Shown here: positions 33,482 to 41,232 of the stretch, in pieces
Layout of the letters: each line of letters opens with the position of its first letter
Position numbering within the stretch: position 1 is the first letter of the stretch
Source of the DNA: Candidatus Eisenbacteria bacterium
Lineage (GTDB): Bacteria; Eisenbacteria; RBG-16-71-46; JACRLI01
Length of the DNA stretch: 64,000 bases
Assembly (NCBI GenBank): GCA_016235265.1
Contig: JACRLI010000015.1
Coordinates: 463,391 to 527,390, forward strand
Direction of reading: 5' to 3'
Made by a program: the position numbers and the translations under genes
Notes under the pieces: generated by a model
The model's input: only the letters and a program-made list of their open reading frames with translations
Databases searched by the model: none
Told to the model about the DNA's origin: nothing

Positions 33482-34853
33482 TCCCCGCGTGGCGGGGAGC
33501 ACCCTGGCCGCGGCCCTGCTGTGGGCCGCGTTGCTGCCGGCCCCACCCGCCCGCGCGGCCCTGATCCGCGTGCCCGCCACCTTTCCCAGCGTGGACACCG
33601 CCCTGGTCATGGCTCAGGCCGGCGACACGGTCCTGGTCTCCCCCGGCACGTGGCCATGCTCGGCCGAGATGCGCACCGGGGTGACCCTGGCCGGCCAGGG
33701 TGGCGCGGGCTCCGTGATCCTGGATGCGCAGGGCCGCGGTGCCGTGATCCGCCTCACGGATGCCAACGGCGCCACGGTGCTTCAAGACCTGACCCTGACC
33801 GGGGGCACGGGCGTGAGCAGCTCGGGGACCAGCTACGGGGGCGGGATCCACGGTTTGCGCTCCTCTCCGGTCCTTTCCCGCGTGCGCATCACAGCCTGCA
33901 CGGCCCAGGTGGGAGGCGGCGCCTACTTCGAGCTGGGCGCGCCTTCGCTGCGCGCCTGCCTGCTCGACGGCAACCATGCCGAGTTCGGCGCCGGCCTGGC
34001 CACCAACCGCGCGGCGGCGCGGCTGGACACCTGCGAGCTCCACGGCAACGCGGCCACCGGGGCCGGCGGCGGCCTGCTGGCGCTGAATGGGTCCTCGTGC
34101 GCGGTGTACCTGGGCCAGATCGCCGCCAACACCAGCGACGGCGAGGGGGCGGGAGCCTACTTCCTGAACTCCGCCGCCAACCTGCTCAACGTGACGGTGC
34201 AGGGCAACGCGGCGGCGGGCGACGGCGGCGGGATCTACTGCGGGGCGGGCTGCTCGCTGGCCTTCGATTACGACGTGTTCCACTCCAATCACGCCGCGCG
34301 GGGGGGCGCCATGTACCTGGGGTGCGCGGGCCCCTCGGGCCGGCCGCTGCCCGCGGCGCTCACCGCGGCGAGTCCCGCGTCCGCGGGCCTGGTGTGCAGC
34401 CAGGTCCAGGTGATCAACAACACGCTGTACGCGAACGTGGCCACCACGGCGGGCTCGGGGCTGGCCTTCAACGACGCCGTGCGGGCCACCGTGCTCTACA
34501 ACATCGTGGCCCTGGGCCAGGGTGGCTACGGGATGAACTGCCTGGACCTGCGCTCCAGCGTGGACGCGCGGTGCAACGACGTGTGGAAGAACACCCCCGC
34601 CGACTGGGCCCCCGGCTGCGCCCCGGCGAGCAACCTGAGCATCAACCCGCTGTTCTGCGTCCCGGAGCAGCTCGACTTCCGGCTGTGCGAGAACTCCCCG
34701 ATGGCGGCGGCGGGTTGCGGGATCTCGTTCGTGGGGGCCTTTCCCGTGGAATGTCCCCCCTGCCGCACCGCCGCCCGCGTCTCCACCTGGGGCCAGCTCC
34801 GCCGCCTCTACGGCCCGGGCGCCTCGGCCTCCCCCGCACCCATCTCGCGGTAG
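33447..34853 (+). CDS. Secreted right-handed beta-helix (Pmp-like) protein
   Basis: 468 residues. A hydrophobic signal sequence ends at A-R-A-A (about residue 37). A short repeat pattern of a parallel beta-helix follows (IRVPATFPSVDTALVMAQAGDTV; then G-G-G-I-H/G-G-A-Y/G-G-G-L/G-G-G-I-Y turns), as in polymorphic outer-membrane proteins and the choice-of-anchor beta-helix group. A Cys-rich end (FCVPEQLDFRLCENSPM...CGISFVGAFPVECPPC) resembles a conserved tail in FCB secreted proteins. The GTG at 33447 was chosen because GGGGAG lies five bases upstream; GTG at 33489 is the alternative. It overlaps the protease gene by 35 bases. Function is unknown, probably adhesion or glycan binding. Confidence 0.75.
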   Translation: MSKPASCCWSASPRVAGSTLAAALLWAALLPAPPARAALIRVPATFPSVDTALVMAQAGDTVLVSPGTWPCSAEMRTGVTLAGQGGAGSVILDAQGRGAVIRLTDANGATVLQDLTLTGGTGVSSSGTSYGGGIHGLRSSPVLSRVRITACTAQVGGGAYFELGAPSLRACLLDGNHAEFGAGLATNRAAARLDTCELHGNAATGAGGGLLALNGSSCAVYLGQIAANTSDGEGAGAYFLNSAANLLNVTVQGNAAAGDGGGIYCGAGCSLAFDYDVFHSNHAARGGAMYLGCAGPSGRPLPAALTAASPASAGLVCSQVQVINNTLYANVATTAGSGLAFNDAVRATVLYNIVALGQGGYGMNCLDLRSSVDARCNDVWKNTPADWAPGCAPASNLSINPLFCVPEQLDFRLCENSPMAAAGCGISFVGAFPVECPPCRTAARVSTWGQLRRLYGPGASASPAPISR

Positions 34854-36094
34854 CCGATCCACAGCAGCCACGCCGCGGGCAGGGCCCGCGTCGCGTGGTA
34901 GAGGACCCGCGTGCCCAGCCCCCACAGGGGCTCCGGATCGGCCTCCGGGGCCAGCCCCGGCACGTCGAAGAAGACCAGCGGCGAGGGCAGCGCCAGCAGC
35001 ACGCCGGCCAGCAGCACCCCCGCCCGCCGATGCGGCAGGCGCGAGAGCATCCAGGTGAGCACCGGCAGGAGCAGCAGAGCGTGGTGCTCCCACACGTCGC
35101 GCGACACCGCGAAGTACATCGAGGTCCACAGGCACAGCATGAGCGGTACGTCGTGCCGCCCGCGCAGCGTGCGCCGCCACGCCAGCGCCACCAGCGCCAG
35201 GGTGAGCGCCAGCACCACCCCGCGCCACAGGGGCACCGCCAGGCCGCCCACGGTCACCGACCACGCCGCCGGCCAGGCGGCCTCGGCGGCGACGCTGACC
35301 AGCGCCTGCAGCCCGTGGTTGCCCGCGTGCGTCTTCGCCCCCAGTCCCATCACGAAGTAGCGCGCGAAGCGCGGCAGGTCCGCGGGGTGCGAGAGGAAGT
35401 AGGGCAACGTGAACAGCGCGACGGCGGCGGCGGCAACGGCCAGCGTGCGCCACGCGCGCTGGCGGTGGAACACCGGCACGTACAGCACGGTGGCGAACTT
35501 CCAGAGCAGCGAGAGGATCCAGAACCGCGCCAGGCCGGCCCCGTTGCCCGAAGCCGCCAGGCCGATCAGTCCCAGCACTCCCACCGCCAGGACGAGAGTG
35601 AACTGGCCCAGGTAGAGCTCCAGATAGAAGGACGCGAAGCCCAGCCACAGGGCGGGCACTGCCAGTCGCCATCCCCCGGTGGCACCCCATCGTCCCGCGA
35701 GTCGCCAGGCCCACAGGGAGCCCAGCAGGCACAGGAGTTCGGTGAGGGCCACCCAGGCCCAGTAGGCCGGCCAGGGCTGGAGGAGCGTCAGGAGTCGGCC
35801 GATAGTGAAGGCGAAGCCCGGGAAGTAGCGGAAGTTGCTGTAGGCGTAGGGCGGTTCCTTGGCGGCGGCCCCGTGCGGCAGGTCGTAGGCGTACAGGCTC
35901 CCGCCGTGAAGTCCTTGCAGGGAGCCCCAGTAGACGGTGAAGAAGTCCACCGCCTGGCCCTTGCGGTGGGTGGCGTCGTTGTACAGGAAGTCGAGCCGGC
36001 CGGAGCCCAGCGACTCCAGCATGGCCACGTGAAACAGCGCCGCTGCCAGCAGGGCCAGCCAGCCCGCCGCGGCCCCCGCGCGCGAGGATCTCAT
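34808..36094 (-). CDS. Membrane glycosyltransferase, GT87/DUF2029-like
   Basis: 428 residues with about ten membrane spans. After the first span lies an acidic loop (DFFTVYWGSLQGL), where GT-C glycosyltransferases have their catalytic Asp. FRYFPGFAF and ELYLGQFTL correspond to conserved GT87 segments. Such enzymes use polyprenyl-phosphate sugars outside the membrane. Its end overlaps the end of the convergent beta-helix gene by 46 bases. The start at 36094 has no ribosome binding site but a TTGCAC-17-TACCGT promoter seven bases upstream. The acceptor is unknown. Confidence 0.75.
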   Translation of the reverse strand: MRSSRAGAAAGWLALLAAALFHVAMLESLGSGRLDFLYNDATHRKGQAVDFFTVYWGSLQGLHGGSLYAYDLPHGAAAKEPPYAYSNFRYFPGFAFTIGRLLTLLQPWPAYWAWVALTELLCLLGSLWAWRLAGRWGATGGWRLAVPALWLGFASFYLELYLGQFTLVLAVGVLGLIGLAASGNGAGLARFWILSLLWKFATVLYVPVFHRQRAWRTLAVAAAAVALFTLPYFLSHPADLPRFARYFVMGLGAKTHAGNHGLQALVSVAAEAAWPAAWSVTVGGLAVPLWRGVVLALTLALVALAWRRTLRGRHDVPLMLCLWTSMYFAVSRDVWEHHALLLLPVLTWMLSRLPHRRAGVLLAGVLLALPSPLVFFDVPGLAPEADPEPLWGLGTRVLYHATRALPAAWLLWIGYREMGAGEAEAPGP

Positions 36095-36101
36095 GCCGGG
36101 T

Positions 36102-36130
36102 ACGGTACGCCCTCCGGAGCCCGGGTGCAA
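36102..36130 (-). promoter_or_regulatory. Promoter for the GT87-like gene, predicted leaderless
   Basis: TTGCAC and TACCGT are separated by 17 bases. The -10 ends seven bases before the ATG at 36094, so transcription would begin at the start codon. Confidence 0.5.
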
Positions 36131-36228
36131 CGCTAATTACAGCAGCTACTTGGGGTCCGCCGGAGCCGCGCGGCAGGCCCCGAGGGGAGCGCGCCCGGGG
36201 CGCGGGCAGGTGAGGCGCGCTTCCGAGG

Positions 36229-36258
36229 TTGACGGCTTCCCCCCGGGGCCCCTATTCT
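36229..36258 (+). promoter_or_regulatory. Promoter of the M23 peptidase gene
   Basis: TTGACG and TATTCT are separated by 18 bases, 65 bases before the ATG at 36323. Confidence 0.5.
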
Positions 36259-36322
36259 GCCTCCACCCCCAGCAGCCGGCCGCAGCTCCCCCACCGCGGC
36301 CACCTCGCATCGCTCTTCGTGC

Positions 36323-37753
36323 ATGACCGGAAACACAGGGAGGTCCATCGGTTTGCTCAAAACCCTGTTCGCCGCGACCCTGTTGTTCGCCCTGACCCCC
36401 GCGCCCCGGCCTGCCCACGCGGCCCCGGACGTGGTGGATTCGGGCGCGCGAATCGCGACGCATCGTCTGCCCGCGCCCGAGGGGTTGCACGGCCCCCTGT
36501 TCCACGACTTCCGCTACTACGGCCCGCTGGCTTCCGATTTCCGCTACTTCGGCCCGCCGCTGCCGGCCTCCGTGCCGGATCCCATCGGCCCCACGGCGGA
36601 CGAGCTGGTGGACACCAGCCACCTGTTGCCGGGGCAGCTCACACCCATGATCTGGCCCACGGTCGGGGTCGGAGAGGCGCTCGCGGGTCCGCCCACGCCG
36701 GCAGACGAGCCGGAGCAGAGGTATGCGGGACCGCCGCTGCCGGTGGACGTGGCCATGCCCTTCGGACCGCCCGTGCCGCCTTCGGAAATCCCGACCGCCT
36801 ACGGCTTCGTCTGGCCGGTGGGGGACGAAGACTCCTACCAGGAACCCGACGAAAAGGGCAATCCGGGCTTCCGGGTGGTGCAGGGCTTCATTCCGGGAGT
36901 GCGCCGTGGCGGGCGCCACATGGGGGTGGACCTCTCGAACCGCCAGTCCGGTTCGGTGGTGCGCTCCATCGCCGACGGCATCGTGGCGTTGGTGTCCGAT
37001 CGCAGCAAGGGCGATCCGCGCCACACCGGGTGGGGCAACATGATCGTGCTGGCGCACAAGCTGCCCGGCGGGGAGGTGGTCTACTCGCTGCTCGCGCACC
37101 TCAAGGACCGGAGCATCCGCGTGCGGCCGGGCGACCGCGTCACCGCGGGACAGCCCATCGCCGAGGTGGGATCCACCGGCCGCTCCGAGGGCCCGCACCT
37201 GCACCTCGAGATGCGCAAGTATCTCAACTGGAACGCGCTCGACCTGCTGCCGGAGGGCTGGCAGCACGTGGGCTTCATGAATCCCCTGGGCTTCCTGGCC
37301 ACGCACCTGGTGCGCTTCCCGGACCTGCCCGAGAATCACTGGGCCTATCCCTACGCCATGCCGCTGGTCCGCATGGGGGTGCTCAGCGCGGGCCCTTCGT
37401 TCGTGCCGGAACAGCCGGTGACGCTGGGAGAATTCGCGGACATGCTCTCCCGGGCCTTCGGCTCCGACGCCCCGCACCTCCCCGCGCACCCCGGCGACGG
37501 GCCGGTGTCGCTGGCGTCGGCGATCTCGTACCTGCAGGACGCGCTGCTGCCCGCGCAGGCCTCCGCCGGCGCCGACCAGCGCAACCGTCGCATCCTGGTG
37601 AAGAGCCTCGAGCGCGCCACCGGCAGGCCCGCCACCGATTTCGAGCACCCGCTGACCCGGGCCGAGGCCGCGGTGCTGCTCAAGGCCGCGCTGGGCGCCG
37701 ACAACCGCGAGCCGGCCAGCACCGCGCAGGCCCCGGCAGGCGCGAAGAAGTAA
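36323..37753 (+). CDS. Secreted M23 peptidase with C-terminal SLH-like region
   Basis: 476 residues. A signal peptide ends near A-H-A-A (about residue 33). Residues 50-165 are Pro/Gly-rich with repeated D-F-R-Y-x-G-P and G-P-P-x-P units. The LytM/M23 domain has zinc ligands H199-M-G-V-D203 and H292-L-H294. After it, residues 332-380 (FPDLPENHWAYPYAMPLVRM) look like an S-layer-homology segment, and a second Ala-rich helical part ends the protein. A TTG at 36353 with GGGAGG nine bases upstream is an alternative start and gives a cleaner signal peptide. Probably a wall-bound endopeptidase or a degenerate activator. Confidence 0.85.
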   Translation: MTGNTGRSIGLLKTLFAATLLFALTPAPRPAHAAPDVVDSGARIATHRLPAPEGLHGPLFHDFRYYGPLASDFRYFGPPLPASVPDPIGPTADELVDTSHLLPGQLTPMIWPTVGVGEALAGPPTPADEPEQRYAGPPLPVDVAMPFGPPVPPSEIPTAYGFVWPVGDEDSYQEPDEKGNPGFRVVQGFIPGVRRGGRHMGVDLSNRQSGSVVRSIADGIVALVSDRSKGDPRHTGWGNMIVLAHKLPGGEVVYSLLAHLKDRSIRVRPGDRVTAGQPIAEVGSTGRSEGPHLHLEMRKYLNWNALDLLPEGWQHVGFMNPLGFLATHLVRFPDLPENHWAYPYAMPLVRMGVLSAGPSFVPEQPVTLGEFADMLSRAFGSDAPHLPAHPGDGPVSLASAISYLQDALLPAQASAGADQRNRRILVKSLERATGRPATDFEHPLTRAEAAVLLKAALGADNREPASTAQAPAGAKK

Positions 37754-37765
37754 GCCCGCCCCCGC

Positions 37766-39016
37766 CTACATCTCGATCGAACTGCCCACCGCGACCCCGA
37801 CGCCGCGCGAACCGTAGCTGAGCCCGCGCGAGGCCACCGCCAGGTCCAGCTTCCAGGGCCCCGCGTGCACCCCGAGCCCGCCGGAATACCACGTGCCCTT
37901 GCCGCCCCCACTGGAGATCCCGCCGCGCAAGGCCACCGGCCCGAAGCCGTGCCACTCCGCACCCAGGGCGCCCCGGAATTGCTTCGACACGCCGGGGCTC
38001 TCGCCCAGGCCCTTCTCCACCACCAGCGCCAGGTTCAGCGGCCCGCGGAACTGCTCCACGCCCAGCGAGGCCACCGCGGCGCGACGCGTGGTGAAGCTGG
38101 CCGGCACGGCGGGATCCTCGGAGGAGGTGAACAGGGAGTCGATGTTGTCCGAACTGTTCATGCCGTGCGTGCCGCGAAGGTGGAAGCGCCGGTCCGTCCC
38201 GGTCCAGCGGGTGCGGTTGAACAGGTCGCGCACGGCGACGCTGACCCGCCCGCCCGATGCGGTTTCCTTCGCGTAACCGAGCCCCAGGCTGAAGCCATCC
38301 CCGCGGGTGCCCTCGCGCAGCAGGAATTCCCCGGCCACTTCCGCGGTGTCGGTCGCCGCGCGGAACGTGCCCTCCAGCGTGGAACCGTCCTCCCAGCGGA
38401 TGCCCCGCTCGTAGGCCACCTGGATCCCGGCCGCCGACGCCGCGTCGGAGGTGCGCGCGAGCGGCATGGCGAAACCGAGCACCGCGCGCGCGGAGGCGAA
38501 TGCCGTGCCTCCCGTGCCGGTCACCTGGTAGGTGCGGTCCAGCGAGTTCCCGTACAGCGCGAAATCCACGCCGTCACGGGCGAAACGGCCATCGCCGTCC
38601 CCCAGCCCGTCGGCGTAGAACCCGAACCTGCCGATCGAGAACCCGGCCCCGGCGCGCGCCGCGGCCTGCAGCCGCAGGCCGTCCACGGGCACGCTGCCCA
38701 GGATCTCGGATTTCTGGGGGTCGCCCCAGTCCGCGCCGTTGAAGCGGCGATACTGGTCCAGGTCGAAGCTGTTGTTGTCCGCGCGCACGCCGGCCTGGAA
38801 CAGCCGCACCGACACGGAGGGCGCGCTGGGCAGGCCCAGCAGCGCCGGGTTCCACGCCACGGCGTCGGCGCCGCGCGCGGTCACGACATCGGTGCTGCCC
38901 ATGGCGAAGCTGCGCGGGTCCGCCGCAGAGGCCTGCGGCAGCGCCGACACCAGGGTGGCCGCCAGGGCAGCCGCAGCGATGAACGCCGCCGCGAGGTTCT
39001 TCCAGCTGGAGTTCAT
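37766..39016 (-). CDS. Predicted outer-membrane beta-barrel protein (PorV/DUF5723-like)
   Basis: 416 residues with a signal peptide (MNSSWKNL to A-S-A-A, about residue 30), then R-S-F-A-M-G-S-T-D-V-V-T-A-R-G-A-D-A-V-A-W-N-P-A-L-L-G. That is the FCB pattern seen in PorV-like and TraF-like porins. The rest is alternating beta-strand sequence ending in V-A-V-G-S-S-I-E-M. It is the second gene after a large lipoprotein, with a four-base ATGA overlap, so the two are made together. The specific role is unknown. Confidence 0.7.
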   Translation of the reverse strand: MNSSWKNLAAAFIAAAALAATLVSALPQASAADPRSFAMGSTDVVTARGADAVAWNPALLGLPSAPSVSVRLFQAGVRADNNSFDLDQYRRFNGADWGDPQKSEILGSVPVDGLRLQAAARAGAGFSIGRFGFYADGLGDGDGRFARDGVDFALYGNSLDRTYQVTGTGGTAFASARAVLGFAMPLARTSDAASAAGIQVAYERGIRWEDGSTLEGTFRAATDTAEVAGEFLLREGTRGDGFSLGLGYAKETASGGRVSVAVRDLFNRTRWTGTDRRFHLRGTHGMNSSDNIDSLFTSSEDPAVPASFTTRRAAVASLGVEQFRGPLNLALVVEKGLGESPGVSKQFRGALGAEWHGFGPVALRGGISSGGGKGTWYSGGLGVHAGPWKLDLAVASRGLSYGSRGVGVAVGSSIEM

Positions 39017-41037
39017 CGGACCACCTTCCCTTCGGCCTCGAGCCACACCCGCGCGCTCACGGCGTCCTGCGCCCGAACGCGGACCTTCTGCGAACCGGTG
39101 CCCGGCAGGTGCACCCGTCCCCCCACGTACAGCGGGCGGGCCTGGAGCACGTCCAGCTGCGCCCCGCTCAGTTCCAGCAGCACCTCGCTGGTGGCGGGGG
39201 AACGGACCACCCCGGTGGCCGGGTCCACACCGGCCGCCCCCACCGTGGCCGCCAGGCTCACGGTCGAGCCCGTGGGATCTTCCGCCTCGCTCTTGCTGGC
39301 CGCGAGGTACAGCGTGGCGTCGGCGCCCAGGGGCAGGCCATTCACCACGGTGGCGTGCAGGCGCACGCGAACCAGCCGGTCCTTGACCTGGTCGCGAGTG
39401 TCCTGCGAGAGGCTCACGGAGTCGGCGGACAGGGTCACGCGGCTGTCGGAGAAGCTGGCCAGCAGCGCCGAGCCCACTTCGAAGCTGCCGTGGAAGGTGT
39501 CGGTGGACCGCACCGAGCTGGGGTGGACACGATCACCGGCGTCGGCGAAGCCGGTCACCGAAACGGTACGCGGCAGCCGCCCCAGGAAGTCCGGGAGGTT
39601 GCTGTTGGCCCCGGTCAGGCGCAGCGTGGCGGTGGCGGGCGCGCCGCCCACGGCGGCCGGCAGATCCAGCGTGATCGCCCCTCCCGCCGGGCCGGTGAGG
39701 GCCCAGGGCGAGCCGGAGGCGTCGGCGCCGCTCACGTTCAGCGTCACGCGCGCCGGCACGCCGGCGGTGGAGGTCAGAGTGATGGTCGCGCCCGCGTCCG
39801 CCAGGCCCAGCGGACCGAGGCCCTCGGGCAGGTCCATGGCGTGCGAGACCGGGTTGAAGTTCACCCGAAACGGCGCGAACACACCCTCGGCGCGGCTCAG
39901 CGTGGCGCCGGCGAGGGCCGCGTGCACCGCCAGCACGTCGCTCGACGACAAGGTCACATTGCGGGAGCCGGTGCCCGCGGACTCCAGCGTGCCCTGCACG
40001 CGCACGGCGGGGTGCGCCGGGTCCGGGGCCGCGAAGCGCACCCCGCCCAGCGGGAAGGACACCTGCACGGTTCGGGCGGCCTCGACCGGCACGGTGCGCG
40101 TCAGGGGACGCCCGTCCGCCCCGGTGAGGTCCGGCAGCGTGATCCGCAGCGAGCCGCCCACTCCCCAGTGATTGTCCACCCCGAGGTCCAGGGAGCCGGC
40201 GGTGAAGTCCGCCCCGCTCAGGGCCTCGGTGTCGGGCAGCGCGCCCGACGAGTTGAAGGAGTAGTCCTGCGCGGGCAGCGGGGCCACGGCCGCGCTCACC
40301 GTGAGCGCGCCCTGGAAGGCGAACCGCGCGCGCACCGTGGCGGCCGGGTCCACCTGCACCGGCGAGGCGCTGCCCGGACTGCTGCCGGTCCACGTCCCGG
40401 TCCACGAGGACGACAGCGACTTGCCGTCGAGGGGCAGTGCCACGGTGGCGCTTTCCCCCGGAGCCACGGCCGGGATGGGAAGCGAGCCCAGCGAGCCGCC
40501 CCCGGCGTTGGCCAGCACCAGGGTGGAGGAGTTCAGGGGTACGGGCAGCCCGTTGCGCAGCGTCACCAGGAGCGTGCCCGAGGCCACCTCCGCGCTCACG
40601 AAGCCCTCCGACTGCGCCGCCTGCACCGGGGCGAACTGCAGCGCGGGCACGGGGGCCATCTGGCCGCTCACACCGAGCGCCTGCGGCCAGATGTCGGAGA
40701 GCGCCACCTGGATCGCCTGCGGCGGGGTGGGCGTGACCTGGAACGAGCCCAGCGCGCTCTGCGCGTCGGCGCCGATCGCGGGCAGGTTCAGCGAGTTGCC
40801 CACGGTCACGTCCGCCAGATCCTTCTGCCAGTGAAACGCGGCGGTGCCGCTGGAGTCGATCTGCAGGTACGAGGAATTGTGTTCTGCGAGGTCGGCCACG
40901 CTCAGGGACTTCTCTGCGAGCGGCACCCGCAGCGTGGCGTTCCAATGCGGCGCCTGGGGAGCCTTGAGGCTGCAGCCCGCGAACGGGACCGCGAGCGCCA
41001 CGACCGCCAGGAACCGGGCACGATGGCGGACTACCAT
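39013..41037 (-). CDS. Large lipoprotein of unknown function
   Basis: 674 residues. A lipoprotein signal peptide with lipobox F-A-G-C (Cys about residue 22) is followed by an all-beta region rich in Ala, Gly, Ser, Thr and Val with no catalytic motif I recognise. Residues 30-80 (HWNATLRVPLAEKSLSVADL) resemble the start of lipoproteins paired with outer-membrane barrels in FCB bacteria. It is coupled to the barrel gene by ATGA overlap. GGAGAGG precedes the ATG. No homologue can be named from sequence alone. Confidence 0.75.
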   Translation of the reverse strand: MVVRHRARFLAVVALAVPFAGCSLKAPQAPHWNATLRVPLAEKSLSVADLAEHNSSYLQIDSSGTAAFHWQKDLADVTVGNSLNLPAIGADAQSALGSFQVTPTPPQAIQVALSDIWPQALGVSGQMAPVPALQFAPVQAAQSEGFVSAEVASGTLLVTLRNGLPVPLNSSTLVLANAGGGSLGSLPIPAVAPGESATVALPLDGKSLSSSWTGTWTGSSPGSASPVQVDPAATVRARFAFQGALTVSAAVAPLPAQDYSFNSSGALPDTEALSGADFTAGSLDLGVDNHWGVGGSLRITLPDLTGADGRPLTRTVPVEAARTVQVSFPLGGVRFAAPDPAHPAVRVQGTLESAGTGSRNVTLSSSDVLAVHAALAGATLSRAEGVFAPFRVNFNPVSHAMDLPEGLGPLGLADAGATITLTSTAGVPARVTLNVSGADASGSPWALTGPAGGAITLDLPAAVGGAPATATLRLTGANSNLPDFLGRLPRTVSVTGFADAGDRVHPSSVRSTDTFHGSFEVGSALLASFSDSRVTLSADSVSLSQDTRDQVKDRLVRVRLHATVVNGLPLGADATLYLAASKSEAEDPTGSTVSLAATVGAAGVDPATGVVRSPATSEVLLELSGAQLDVLQARPLYVGGRVHLPGTGSQKVRVRAQDAVSARVWLEAEGKVVR

Positions 41038-41232
41038 GATCTTGCCTCTCCGGGTTGAACGGGGACCGGGCCGGCGGCCCGGGCAGGATTCCACTCCGGC
41101 TTTATCGGTCGCGAGAGGGAGGAACGTGAATGGGGAATGCGATCGCGCAATTGGGATGCCGGCGGCAGCCGGCCCCGCCCCGCCCACCGGGCCGGGAGCG
41201 GACGTGGCGGCGAGCCGAGAGCCGAGCGCCGC

